Assembly: GCA_910585995.1 (NCBI GenBank)
Contig: CAJUGG010000002.1
Location: 1-27,409, forward strand
DNA: 27,409 nt
Direction of reading: 5' to 3'
Source: an uncultured Lachnospiraceae bacterium
GTDB taxonomy: Bacteria > Bacillota > Clostridia > Lachnospirales > Lachnospiraceae
Below are positions 1-8,268 of this stretch, one piece after another. Every line of letters starts with the position of its first letter. Position 1 is the first letter of the stretch. The position numbers and the translations under genes are program-made. Below the pieces are notes generated by a model. It had not been told where the DNA came from and made no database searches. It worked only from the letters and a program-made list of their open reading frames with translations.

Positions 1-164
1 ATTTCCCGCCGCTTTGCGTCTGGAAATCCTTCCGGGGGTTGTTCCGGCAGATGCTGTTTTTAAGTTCCGCATCTGCCTCCCCAACTCCCCTGGATCTGGA
101 AGCATTTCCCGCCGCTTTGTGTCTGGAAATCCTTCCGGGGGTTGTTTTGGCAGATGCTGTTTTT
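1..164. repeat. Tandem palindromic intergenic element
   Basis: Two direct copies of a 61-nt unit lie at 1-61 and 104-164, 103 nt apart, with three differences (17/120, 44/147, 45/148). The stretch 69-157 is a large imperfect palindrome: gcatctgcc (69-77) pairs with ggcagatgc (149-157), cccc (87-90) with gggg (137-140), and 98-109 with 125-136 with one mismatch, leaving a 15-nt loop. Each copy is followed on the plus strand by a T run (57-61 and 160-165). The element could therefore act as a tandem intrinsic terminator for plus-strand transcripts entering from the left. No T run follows it in the minus direction. It starts immediately beyond the last operon stop codon and the second copy is cut by the window edge. 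It may instead be a REP- or MITE-like dispersed repeat. Confidence 0.8.
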
Positions 165-1336
165 TAGTTTCTTGTATTCATAGGCCAGGTGGCAAGTCCG
201 TCGCGGAGCAGGGTTAGACCTTCTTTTTCTTGATATCGATAGATCTTAGGTAGATTGCGGCTTAAAAACAGGCTGATTCCTTCCGTTACGGAATAAGCTC
301 CGATATTGTGAAATATCAGACAATCTCCGACTCTGACATCCACCAAAGGCAGCTTTTTCAGCAGAATATCTGCTACGGTACATAAAGAGCCATAGACAGT
401 CCATTCTTCTGCTTCCTCCGATTCCAGCGGATGTTGCGGGAAATAGGACAGGATCGGAGTCTTCATGGCCATATTTTGTCCGTAGTAATTCACATGATGA
501 ATACCGCCGTCCACAATGCAGACATTAACCGCATCATTTTTCTTCTGGTCCACCACCCTGGTCAGATAATACCCGCAGGATGCCGTTAAAAAGCGTCCCA
601 TCTCAAAGATCACCTGGTAGGGGCGTTCTTCTTGAAAGAGCTTAGAAAATTCTTCTAACAGCTGCTTGTCCTCTTCTCTGTCATCTTTGGTAAAATACGG
701 CACGCCAAGTCCCGGACCAAATTCCAGCTCTTCTGTCACAAATCCTTCTTCTTCTCGAAGTCTTTTTATCAAATCCTCGATATATGCCACTTCTCCAGCG
801 ATCTTTTTGATCACTTTTTTCTGCGTTCCGGTAAAATACTGTAAGCCTGCAATCTTGATACCCGGCGAATCCTGTCGTCTGCGGATCAGCTCGACCACAT
901 CTGCCTCACTCATACCGAACTGATTGCCGCTCGTCACTCTCAGAAGCACTTCCACCGTCTGATTCAGTTCCTGTGCACAGCGGCCCAGTAGCTCGAACTG
1001 GCGTTTGGACTCTGCCGTGTAATGTTTCACTCCCTGTTCCATGGCATAGCGGACATCTTCATATCCCTTATGGACACCGGAGAGCACCACTTTTTCCATC
1101 GCCAAATGATTTTTTACACAAATATGAAATTCTCCCGGAGAACAGACCTCATAGCGCGCTACACCCTCCTCCATCTCTCCTGACAAAAAAGGATTGGCCT
1201 TGATGGCATAGCATAGCTTTGCCGGGCTTATCTTTTCTCTCACCCATGCAATCCGTTCCTTTAACAGATCCACATCAAACACAAACGCTGGAGTCTCCCC
1301 TGTCGCTGCCAGTCTCTCAAGTGTCCTCTTATCCAT
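164..1336 (-). CDS. Fold-III PLP-dependent decarboxylase (diaminopimelate decarboxylase-like)
   Basis: A 390-residue enzyme of the alanine-racemase-fold PLP decarboxylases (diaminopimelate/ornithine decarboxylase family). The PLP-lysine motif YAIKANP is at 43-49 (Lys46). A glycine-rich phosphate-binding FGPGLG is at 206-211, EMGR at 245-248 matches the EPGR motif, GSLCTVAD at 316-323 carries the family's active-site Cys (319), and GAYS lies at 347-350. All core elements are present, so it should be active. It is the last gene of the operon, 12 nt after the adenylation gene, with an AAGGTAGG ribosome site. Relatives BtrK (butirosin) and VinO (vicenistatin) decarboxylate amino acids held on a carrier protein. 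By inference this enzyme may decarboxylate an aminoacyl thioester that is then placed on a sugar. A free-amino-acid decarboxylase or a biosynthetic LysA paralogue are alternatives; the context argues against simple lysine synthesis. Confidence 0.85.
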   Translation of the reverse strand: MDKRTLERLAATGETPAFVFDVDLLKERIAWVREKISPAKLCYAIKANPFLSGEMEEGVARYEVCSPGEFHICVKNHLAMEKVVLSGVHKGYEDVRYAMEQGVKHYTAESKRQFELLGRCAQELNQTVEVLLRVTSGNQFGMSEADVVELIRRRQDSPGIKIAGLQYFTGTQKKVIKKIAGEVAYIEDLIKRLREEEGFVTEELEFGPGLGVPYFTKDDREEDKQLLEEFSKLFQEERPYQVIFEMGRFLTASCGYYLTRVVDQKKNDAVNVCIVDGGIHHVNYYGQNMAMKTPILSYFPQHPLESEEAEEWTVYGSLCTVADILLKKLPLVDVRVGDCLIFHNIGAYSVTEGISLFLSRNLPKIYRYQEKEGLTLLRDGLATWPMNTRN

Positions 1337-1348
1337 CTCTTACCTACC

Positions 1349-2872
1349 TTATCTATGCTGTTTCTCCTGATAATCTGTCATCAGTCTCTTACGGTCGATC
1401 TTGCCGTTCTTGGTGATCGGCATCTGTTCCACCCGACAGAAGATATTGGGAATCATAAACCTTGGAAGCTTTTCTGTCAACTGCCGGATGATCTCTTTTG
1501 CCTCCAGTTCTCCCACATAAAAACAAAGGATCTTGGTATTTGGCTCATCAAAGATGCAGCAGGCCCGCTCCATATGTTCCAGTGCCTGCAGGGCTGCCTC
1601 GATCTCACCTAACTCAATCCGATGTCCCATATGCTTAATCTGAAAATCTTTTCGGGTAACATAAAAAAGTTCTCCTCGTTCGTTATATCTGCCTAGGTCT
1701 CCTGTCCGGTACATGGGTTCCCGATAGCAGGTATTTAACGGGTTCTGGACAAATACCTCTTCTGTCTTCTCCCAGTTGCGGTAATACCCAAGCGCGAGAG
1801 CCGTACCACAGACACAGATCTCTCCTAACTCACCGGGACGGGTCAAAAGCTGATCTTTTTCATCCAGCAAAAAGACCCGTTCATTGGGAAATGTCTCTCC
1901 AATAGGCAGAACTTCATCCTCTGCAAATTCCCGGTCCAATCGATAATACGTACAGTTACAGGTAATCTCTGTAGGGCCATATAAGTTTACATAAAGAGCA
2001 TCCGGCAGATAGCTTCTCCAATAATTTAGATGTTTCACAGGCATCACTTCCCCGCTGAACATCACCCGGCGGATACTCTTTGGCACCTTATAGCGAAAGC
2101 CCTTTAACATTGAGATAATACACACCGCCGATACTGCCCAGGTCAGCGTTGTCACCTTTCTGTCATCCAAAAAATCCAATAGCTTTTTCGGCACAGAAAA
2201 ATATTTTTTGGGAATCACTTCCAGCGTGGCTCCTGTCTTTAAAGCCGGATAGATATCTTTTACGGACACATCAAAATCAAAAGGAGCCTGATTGCCGATT
2301 ACGTCCTCCCGCTCTATCCCAAAGATCCGGACAAAATGCTCGGTAAAATCGATCACCGAACGGTGCGAGACCACCACCCCTTTAGGCACTCCCGTAGAGC
2401 CGGAGGTAAAGATCGCATAGAGCGGATCGGTATCGCAGGCAGCTCTTCGTCTGTCTGAGAGCATCTTTTCCTCGATCGGTTCCTTTGCCAGATCTTCCAT
2501 CAGGCAGATCTGCCCGCCAAATTCAAGCGCCTGTGCCTTATCTATATATGTTTTGCTGGTAACAAGTACCTCGGCTTTTAGCGTCGACAATATCGTCTGT
2601 ATCCGTTCTGCTGGCAGAGAACTGTCCACCAATGTATAAAAGCAGCCTGCACAGACTGCTCCTAAAAATATATTTAACGTCCACGCCTCTTTTTCCATCA
2701 GCACCGGCACCGGCCGATTGGGCGCAAGTATCCTTGCCAGACCGCTTCCCATGTGTCTTGCATAATCTAAGACTTCCCCATACGTAAAGCTATGTTCCAG
2801 ATCTTCAAATGCAGTTTTGTCCGGACACAAAGCTGCACTGGCTTCCAGATAATCCAAGATATTATACACCAT
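1349..2872 (-). CDS. Stand-alone amino-acid adenylation enzyme (DltA/NRPS A-domain-like)
   Basis: A 507-residue ANL-superfamily enzyme, close to the length of DltA. It should activate an amino acid as its adenylate and load it on a phosphopantetheine carrier. Visible motifs: P-loop FTSGSTGVPKG at 155-165, FDVS at 200-203 whose Asp201 matches the residue that holds the substrate amino group, YGPTE at 298-302, YRTGDLG at 388-394, GHRIELGEIE at 416-425 and NGKIDR at 489-494 with the catalytic Lys491. There is no fused carrier, condensation or thioesterase domain. The frame is open back to 3001, but I place the start at 2872. There GAGGA sits 6 nt ahead of ATG and homology begins, while the extra 43 residues only overlap the preceding gene. 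It lies between the LpxD-like acyltransferase and the PLP decarboxylase. The substrate cannot be read by eye. Confidence 0.88.
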   Translation of the reverse strand: MVYNILDYLEASAALCPDKTAFEDLEHSFTYGEVLDYARHMGSGLARILAPNRPVPVLMEKEAWTLNIFLGAVCAGCFYTLVDSSLPAERIQTILSTLKAEVLVTSKTYIDKAQALEFGGQICLMEDLAKEPIEEKMLSDRRRAACDTDPLYAIFTSGSTGVPKGVVVSHRSVIDFTEHFVRIFGIEREDVIGNQAPFDFDVSVKDIYPALKTGATLEVIPKKYFSVPKKLLDFLDDRKVTTLTWAVSAVCIISMLKGFRYKVPKSIRRVMFSGEVMPVKHLNYWRSYLPDALYVNLYGPTEITCNCTYYRLDREFAEDEVLPIGETFPNERVFLLDEKDQLLTRPGELGEICVCGTALALGYYRNWEKTEEVFVQNPLNTCYREPMYRTGDLGRYNERGELFYVTRKDFQIKHMGHRIELGEIEAALQALEHMERACCIFDEPNTKILCFYVGELEAKEIIRQLTEKLPRFMIPNIFCRVEQMPITKNGKIDRKRLMTDYQEKQHR

Positions 2873-2882
2873 ACGTGTTCCT

Positions 2883-3791
2883 CTATCCTTTCTTTTTCTC
2901 CAGCACTTTACGGGCCGGATTGCCAAACTGCTTTTCGTTCTCCGGCACATCTTTAATCGCCACAGCTCCCAGGCCCAAGTATGCCTGATCTCCCACATCA
3001 ATCCGGTTAGTGGTCACTGCCATCGGCGCCACATACACATGGTCTCCGATCTGACAATGGCCAGAGATGCTGGCTTTCCCGCTGATCAAAGTCTGTTCGC
3101 CAATCCGGCAGTTATGCCCCACATCTCCCAGCATCCCGATCATCGAGCCTTTTTTAAGCACCGTCGTCCTGGTATCTCCTGCTGCCAGTATCGCTCCTGC
3201 CAGCAGCAGACAGCCGTCCTCGATCACAGTGCCCGCCAGATGCGGCAGCGTACGGCAAGTCCCATCCTCCAGCCGATAGATATCTGCATCCTCTGCGCCG
3301 ATAATGCATCTTTCCTTAATCTGTACCCGATTCCCGATGCGTACATGGTCCCGAATGATGGTTCCTGCACCGATCTCACAGTCATCTCCGATCACCACAT
3401 CCCTGCCGATCACGCAAAATGATCCGATCTTCACCCGTTCTCCCAGCTTCACATCTGCACTGAGGTAGCTTCCATCCTGCAACAAAAGTTCTGTCTTTGG
3501 CATCTGTTCTGTCATTCGGTTCAGCAATTCCCCATACAGATTTTTCGGCATTTTGCTTTTTAGCCCAATACAGGAAGACCCTAAAGACAACTCCGTCTTC
3601 TCCTGCATCAAAAAGATACTTTCCCGAACCTCTTGTACATGCGCTTCTATTTGATTCTTCACAAAAATAATGGTATGATCTTCTGGCTCTTCTGGATCAG
3701 ACACCCCGTAGATCCAAAAATCTGCCCGTCCATCTTCTGGAAAACGTTCTCCCAAAAGCTCCTTAGCCCTGATCTTCGTTACTGGAAACAT
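2883..3791 (-). CDS. LpxD-like left-handed beta-helix N-acyltransferase
   Basis: A 302-residue protein with an N-terminal alpha/beta part (about 1-105) and a hexapeptide-repeat helix from about 110 to 285, with repeats such as VKIGSF, VVIGDD and VRIGNR. GHNCRIG at 226-232 (numbered from the alternative TTG one codon upstream) places a His as in the catalytic GHN motif of LpxD. LpxD-type enzymes acylate a sugar amine from an acyl-carrier thioester, unlike PglD/WbpD types that use acetyl-CoA. The start is ATG 3791, preceded by AGGAG, and overlaps the end of the WbpB-like gene by 29 nt, so translation is probably coupled. Placed between the WbpB-like dehydrogenase and the adenylation enzyme, it is the best candidate to transfer an aminoacyl group onto the new sugar amine. 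Plain acetylation remains possible. Confidence 0.85.
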   Translation of the reverse strand: MFPVTKIRAKELLGERFPEDGRADFWIYGVSDPEEPEDHTIIFVKNQIEAHVQEVRESIFLMQEKTELSLGSSCIGLKSKMPKNLYGELLNRMTEQMPKTELLLQDGSYLSADVKLGERVKIGSFCVIGRDVVIGDDCEIGAGTIIRDHVRIGNRVQIKERCIIGAEDADIYRLEDGTCRTLPHLAGTVIEDGCLLLAGAILAAGDTRTTVLKKGSMIGMLGDVGHNCRIGEQTLISGKASISGHCQIGDHVYVAPMAVTTNRIDVGDQAYLGLGAVAIKDVPENEKQFGNPARKVLEKKKG

Positions 3792-4863
3792 CAAACTCTC
3801 CTGTCATATCTGTGCTCTTAAAATCTTTTAAAGGCAATTTCACCGGCACACCTTCTTTTTGGCTCTTATAGATCGCCAGCACCAGTTCCAGCGCATTGCG
3901 CCCGGCCACGGCATCCACATAAGGCGCGCGGTCCTTCTCTATGGCATCCATCACATCCGCATACAGACTGATATGCCCATTTCCATAGACATTGCTGGTG
4001 GCTTCTTTCAGATGTTTGTTGGCTCCGTCCTTGTCTGTCTCGTCGGCAAAATCCCACACATCGATATTATTGGTAGAAGTGCCGCCGATCTTCACAGTTC
4101 CTCGTTCTCCAAACAGATAGAGTGTCTCTTCTAAATTTTTCGGATAGACATTCGTGGTTCCTTCAATCGTGGCCACCGCTCCATTTTGAAATGTCACTAC
4201 AGCCATCCCCACATCTTCTGCTTCCAGATAATCGTGAAACTGCTGTCTGGTCACACCATAGACTTCCTTTACTTCATCTCCAAACATCCAGCGCAAAAGG
4301 TCAATCCCATGGATGCACTGGTTCATCAAAGCGCCTCCGTCTGACGCCCACAGCCCCCGCCAGGGAGCCTGTTCATAATACCCCCGGTTTCGGTTCCAGC
4401 GCACATGCACCGAACCATGGGACAGCTTTCCAAAGCGTCCTGCCTCCAATGCCTTCCTAGCCTCCTGTACCGCCACATTAAAGCGGTTCTGATGACAGGC
4501 AGAGACTTTTACCCCTCTCTCTTCTGCACGCCGGACAATCTCATCTGCATCCTCTATACTCATGGCTATAGGCTTTTCAATGATACAATGTACCCCATGG
4601 CCAATGCAGAACAGAGCAATCTCTGCATGGATGCCGCTCTCTGTGGCGATGCCCACAAGCTCTGGCTTTACCTCTTCGATCATCCGTCTATAATCCGTAT
4701 ACCGCGCGATAGATACTTCTTTTTCCAGTCCATGCTTTGCTAAAAGCGCTTCCATATGTTCCGGAATCACATCGCAGACCGCAGCAAGCGTCAGACCATT
4801 CTGTACCACAGCCTTGATATGATTGGTCGCAATCCGTCCGCAGCCAATTAATGCATATCTCAT
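3763..4863 (-). CDS. WbpB-like UDP-sugar 3-dehydrogenase (Gfo/Idh/MocA)
   Basis: A 366-residue NAD(P)-dependent oxidoreductase. The Rossmann motif is ALIGCGRIA at 4-12, the family signature EKP is at 96-98, and GGALMNQCIHGIDLL at 176-190 is the NQxxH-type active-site segment of the WbpB group, which oxidises C3 of UDP-GlcNAc-uronate. The stop of the upstream WbpA-like gene and this start overlap as TAATG, giving translational coupling. Together the two enzymes would turn UDP-GlcNAc into the 3-keto uronate, ready for a WbpE-type aminotransferase and an N-acyltransferase. The exact sugar is inference; the family assignment is secure. Confidence 0.9.
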   Translation of the reverse strand: MRYALIGCGRIATNHIKAVVQNGLTLAAVCDVIPEHMEALLAKHGLEKEVSIARYTDYRRMIEEVKPELVGIATESGIHAEIALFCIGHGVHCIIEKPIAMSIEDADEIVRRAEERGVKVSACHQNRFNVAVQEARKALEAGRFGKLSHGSVHVRWNRNRGYYEQAPWRGLWASDGGALMNQCIHGIDLLRWMFGDEVKEVYGVTRQQFHDYLEAEDVGMAVVTFQNGAVATIEGTTNVYPKNLEETLYLFGERGTVKIGGTSTNNIDVWDFADETDKDGANKHLKEATSNVYGNGHISLYADVMDAIEKDRAPYVDAVAGRNALELVLAIYKSQKEGVPVKLPLKDFKSTDMTGEFDVSSNEDQG

Positions 4864-6176
4864 TACAGCACCTCAATATTCTCTCTGTTCTCTATCTGTT
4901 TCATCACATTTTTCGTATCAAAGATTGCTTTGGCATGTCTTTGTACCAGTCCATAGTCCACATTGGTATGAGCAGCCGTGACCATCACCAGATCTGCACT
5001 CTCCAAAAGCTCCTCACTAAGCACCGGCTCACTATCAACTACTTTTCCTTTATATTTATACTGCCGCACCCAAGGGTCAAAATAGACCACTTCTGCACCT
5101 GTTTTCTCTAGTTCCTCGATCACCCGCAGTGCCGGACTCTCCCGATAATCATCGATATCCTGCTTATACGCAACACCCAGTACCAGCACTTTGGAACCAT
5201 TCAGCGCCTTTTTGAAACGATTCAGGATCTTCCCGGCACGCTCCACACAGTACGCCGGCATCCGGTCGTTGATCATCATAGAACTCTCAATCATAGAAGT
5301 GTGGAATCCATACTCTCTGGCCTTCCAGGACAGATAATAAGGATCTAACGGGATACAGTGCCCGCCAAGGCCAGGTCCCGGATAAAAAGGCTGGAACCCA
5401 TAGGGCTTGGTACTGGCTGCATCGATCACTTCCCAGATGCTGATCTTCATCTCATCACAGAGCATCGCCAGCTCATTGATCAGGCCAATATTAATATTCC
5501 GGTACGTATTTTCTAGGATCTTCTCCATCTCCGCAATCGCCGGAGAAGAGACTTCCTTTACATCTCCCTCCAGTACCGCGCGGTACATGGCCGCGATCAC
5601 TTCTGTCGCATCTTTTCCAATCCCGCCCACCACTTTGGGAGTATTTTTTGTCTTATAGATCAGATTGCCTGGGTCCACGCGCTCCGGTGAAAATCCCAGA
5701 TAAAAATCTTTCCCGCACGTCAGCCCTGAGCCTTCTTCCAGGATCGGCCGCACCAGTTCTTCGGTCGTCCCCGGATAAGTGGTGGACTCCAGTACAATGA
5801 TCGTATTTTTCTTCAGATGCTTGGCAATCTCTGCCGTGGAATCCCGCACACAGCTCAGATCCGGCTCCTGGTGGATATCCAAGGGTGTAGGTACACAGAT
5901 GGCGATAAAATCCACATCCTTTATAAATGCAAAATCCGAAGTTGCCGCCAGATATCCTTCTTCCACTAAGCGCTTCAGATCTTTGTCCACCACATCTCCG
6001 ATATAATTATGGCCCTCATTGACCATCTGAACCTTCACCGCCTGCTCGTCAAACCCGATGGTATGAAAGCCTGCTTTCGCCTTCTCCACCGCCAGCGGAA
6101 GCCCCACATATCCAAGACCAATGACGCCGACTTTGATCTCTTTATTAGCGATTTTGTCCAATAGTAACTGTTTCAT
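4863..6176 (-). CDS. UDP-N-acetylglucosamine 6-dehydrogenase (WbpA-like)
   Basis: A 437-residue nucleotide-sugar dehydrogenase that oxidises C6 of a UDP-hexosamine to the uronic acid with two NAD+. Seen: the N-terminal Rossmann GVIGLGYVG at 17-25, ICVPTPL at 93-99, STTYPGTTEE at 131-140, and the active-site segment GPGLGGHCIPLDPYY at 267-281 with catalytic Cys274. The C-terminal UDP-binding domain starts near 320 (VLGVAYK at 335-341). The GGHCIPLDPYYL form and partnership with a WbpB-like gene favour UDP-GlcNAc over UDP-Glc as substrate. The start has GAGGTGA a few nt upstream and follows the GT4 stop after 20 nt. The protein is cytoplasmic. Confidence 0.92.
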   Translation of the reverse strand: MKQLLLDKIANKEIKVGVIGLGYVGLPLAVEKAKAGFHTIGFDEQAVKVQMVNEGHNYIGDVVDKDLKRLVEEGYLAATSDFAFIKDVDFIAICVPTPLDIHQEPDLSCVRDSTAEIAKHLKKNTIIVLESTTYPGTTEELVRPILEEGSGLTCGKDFYLGFSPERVDPGNLIYKTKNTPKVVGGIGKDATEVIAAMYRAVLEGDVKEVSSPAIAEMEKILENTYRNINIGLINELAMLCDEMKISIWEVIDAASTKPYGFQPFYPGPGLGGHCIPLDPYYLSWKAREYGFHTSMIESSMMINDRMPAYCVERAGKILNRFKKALNGSKVLVLGVAYKQDIDDYRESPALRVIEELEKTGAEVVYFDPWVRQYKYKGKVVDSEPVLSEELLESADLVMVTAAHTNVDYGLVQRHAKAIFDTKNVMKQIENRENIEVL

Positions 6177-6196
6177 TTTGTCACCTCAGCCCCTGT

Positions 6197-7423
6197 CTAT
6201 TCTGCACGCAAGATCTGCTCCAGTTCCTCTGTCAACTGTTCAAAATCATACTGCCTTACTGCTTCTTTTGCGCGGACACAATAATCTGTATACTGCTTCT
6301 CATCCATTCTATAAAAATCGCGAATCGTCTCTGCCATCTCTTGTGCACTTCCTGCTTTGATACTTACCCCACAGCGATGCGCTTCCAGGATATCATACTT
6401 CGTCTGAATATTGGAGATAATAGGTCTCCCGGACGCCATATAGTCAAACATCTTGTTCATACTCAGGCCATATTCGGTCACGCGGTCACTGATACCTGTC
6501 ATAATATTCAGATTTCCCTGGGATAAAATATTAGGAATATATTTTTTATTCACCTTTCCCTTAAAGATCACATTGGTGATCTGATGGCTGACACAATATT
6601 CTTTTAATTCTTCCTCCAGATAACCCCCGCCAAACAACAGAAACTGAATCTTTGGATTGTCTTTTAACTGATCTGCTGCATCCAGGATATCATACATGGC
6701 ATTGGCCTTTCCCATGGAACCCGTATACAGAATCTTAAAAGTGTCTGTCCTCTGAAGATCTTCATCCGTATACACATCCTGCTGCTCCTGCCTGCGATAC
6801 ACTTCCAGATCCACACCATTATTTATATAGAAGACCTTGTCAAGAGATACGTCATAATCCCATCCCTGATCTTTGATATACTGTTTTCCGCCATACATCG
6901 TAAAAAGTATGGCATCTGCTTTTTTATAAATCCAGTGCTCCAGCGCATACAGCGCTTTTGTGATCCACTGACGCTCTTTGATAGCGCCATACTCTACCAG
7001 TGTAAGCGGCCACAGATCTGCAATCTCCACCACACATCTGCACTTGTATTTTTTGGCAAGCAGAATCCCTGCCACACAAGTCAGCGGATGAACCGAAGTC
7101 GCCAGGATCACATCCGGCTTGTTAAAATCTTTTGTCTGCGTAAAAAGACGTAAGGTATAGTCAAAAAAATTCAGGATTCTCTGAAGACCATTGCCTTCAT
7201 AATTTCTCGCCTTTAAAAATACATACCGAATCCCGTCTATTTTCTGTGCCTTTCTCGCACTGTGGTTCGTAATGAGGTTCTCCTCGGACAAATGTACGGA
7301 ACTAGCAGCAAAGATGGTCACTTTATGCCCTTTTTTCTGCAGATGTCTGGCAAAATGATAGGGTCTTGCCAATGGATAATACTGGGGAGGCACTGCATAA
7401 TGGTTGAAAAACCAGATATTCAT
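6197..7423 (-). CDS. Glycosyltransferase family 4 (WbuB-like)
   Basis: A 408-residue GT-B fold transferase. The opening MNIWFFNHYAVPP with the following YPLARPYHFAR is typical of WbuB/WbnK-type enzymes in O-antigen and capsule clusters. The C-terminal donor domain begins near 228, with YTGSMGKAN at 233-241 and FGGG at 264-267. The retaining-GT4 donor segment is represented around GLSMNKMFDYMASGRP (319-334), although the first acidic residue of the usual EX7E pair is replaced. It should add one sugar from a nucleotide donor to the lipid-linked intermediate on the cytoplasmic face. ATG follows directly on the TAG of the preceding gene, with GAGGAG upstream. Confidence 0.88.
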   Translation of the reverse strand: MNIWFFNHYAVPPQYYPLARPYHFARHLQKKGHKVTIFAASSVHLSEENLITNHSARKAQKIDGIRYVFLKARNYEGNGLQRILNFFDYTLRLFTQTKDFNKPDVILATSVHPLTCVAGILLAKKYKCRCVVEIADLWPLTLVEYGAIKERQWITKALYALEHWIYKKADAILFTMYGGKQYIKDQGWDYDVSLDKVFYINNGVDLEVYRRQEQQDVYTDEDLQRTDTFKILYTGSMGKANAMYDILDAADQLKDNPKIQFLLFGGGYLEEELKEYCVSHQITNVIFKGKVNKKYIPNILSQGNLNIMTGISDRVTEYGLSMNKMFDYMASGRPIISNIQTKYDILEAHRCGVSIKAGSAQEMAETIRDFYRMDEKQYTDYCVRAKEAVRQYDFEQLTEELEQILRAE

Positions 7424-8257
7424 CTATCTTCTCTCCTCTCTGACAATCTCCTCCATTTGTAAAACCGCTAACAGCTGATGCACAATCCTTTGACCTTCAA
7501 ACCTTTTCAGATAGTTCCGAAAAGGATAGATCAGGTGAACTGCCGCTGCCACGACGGGAAGATAGGCCATATGAAGTCTGCAATATGCTTTTTTAAATCC
7601 AAACGTGTTGATCTTATACTCTTGTGTATTGGTGATATGATTGATGCTTCTCTGACCGGAAGACACATACTTTTTCCCTTCCTGATTCAGATAATACTCC
7701 AGTATGGTATGATACAGGGCATCACTTACCCTAAGATTCATATACTCCGCAGAAAATTTAGCCACACTGGTCTCCACATATTCATCCCATACCAGCACTA
7801 CCACATATCCGATCAGCCTGTCTTCCTGATCGTATCCGCCCCAATACTCTGCCTGCTCTTCTCCATGCAGATAACCCTCCTGAAAGCTCTCATAGCTTAC
7901 TTGATGACCCATATTCTGATATCTGGCACAAGCTTCTTTATACACGCGGTACAGATCTTCAATGCAGTCTTCTGCACTGATCTTTTTTACCGTACATTTG
8001 CGCAGAGACTGTCTGATATGGCGCCTGACATTCGAGCTTGCCTCGTTGACATCATAAGGGGCCTCTTTGATCAGATACCACCAGTTCGTCTCCTGCGGAC
8101 AGTCAAAATCCGTCGTCCATCTGGCAAATAAGGGGCGGCGCCCGTCTGCTAATCTGTGCCAGTTGCTTCGTCTCTTGATCTGTGACACATCCGGGTCCTT
8201 GTGGGGTGCAGTTGTCGGAATCAGAGCATGATTATAATATTCCCACCCATTACTCAT
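7424..8257 (-). CDS. GNAT/FemAB-like protein of polysaccharide loci, function unknown
   Basis: A protein of about 277 residues resembling uncharacterised acyltransferase-like proteins of capsule clusters. The early WWYLIKEAPYDV followed by a basic stretch (RRHIRQSLRK) and a later GYVVVLVWDEYVETS strand-rich segment recall the GNAT/FemAB (Acetyltransf_6) fold. The C-terminus has a hydrophobic patch (YLPVVAAAVHLIYPF) that may bind membrane. The frame opens at 8263, but AGAGGA is directly against that ATG and correctly spaced for ATG 8257, so I use 8257. Position between the phosphoglycosyl transferase and the GT4 suggests it modifies an early lipid-linked sugar. Acetyl or aminoacyl transfer are both possible; no catalytic residue can be assigned. 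Confidence 0.7.
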   Translation of the reverse strand: MSNGWEYYNHALIPTTAPHKDPDVSQIKRRSNWHRLADGRRPLFARWTTDFDCPQETNWWYLIKEAPYDVNEASSNVRRHIRQSLRKCTVKKISAEDCIEDLYRVYKEACARYQNMGHQVSYESFQEGYLHGEEQAEYWGGYDQEDRLIGYVVVLVWDEYVETSVAKFSAEYMNLRVSDALYHTILEYYLNQEGKKYVSSGQRSINHITNTQEYKINTFGFKKAYCRLHMAYLPVVAAAVHLIYPFRNYLKRFEGQRIVHQLLAVLQMEEIVREERR

Positions 8258-8268
8258 AGACATTCCTC

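Noticed and set aside
14..217. 67-codon plus-strand ORF at the left edge
   Set aside because: It is made of the tandem palindromic element and overlaps the decarboxylase end; no protein features.
164..1336. Plain lysine-biosynthetic lysA or alanine racemase
   Set aside because: Decarboxylase-type Cys motif (GSLCTVAD) argues against a racemase, and position at the end of a glycan operon beside an adenylation enzyme argues against housekeeping lysine synthesis, though this is not excluded.
2873..3001. 43-residue N-terminal extension of the adenylation enzyme
   Set aside because: It lies wholly within the acyltransferase gene in another frame, is not homologous to the family, and a good ribosome site stands before ATG 2872.
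7478..8131. 217-codon plus-strand ORF
   Set aside because: It is antisense to the GNAT/FemAB-like gene, has no ribosome site and no recognisable motif; the minus-strand protein is coherent.
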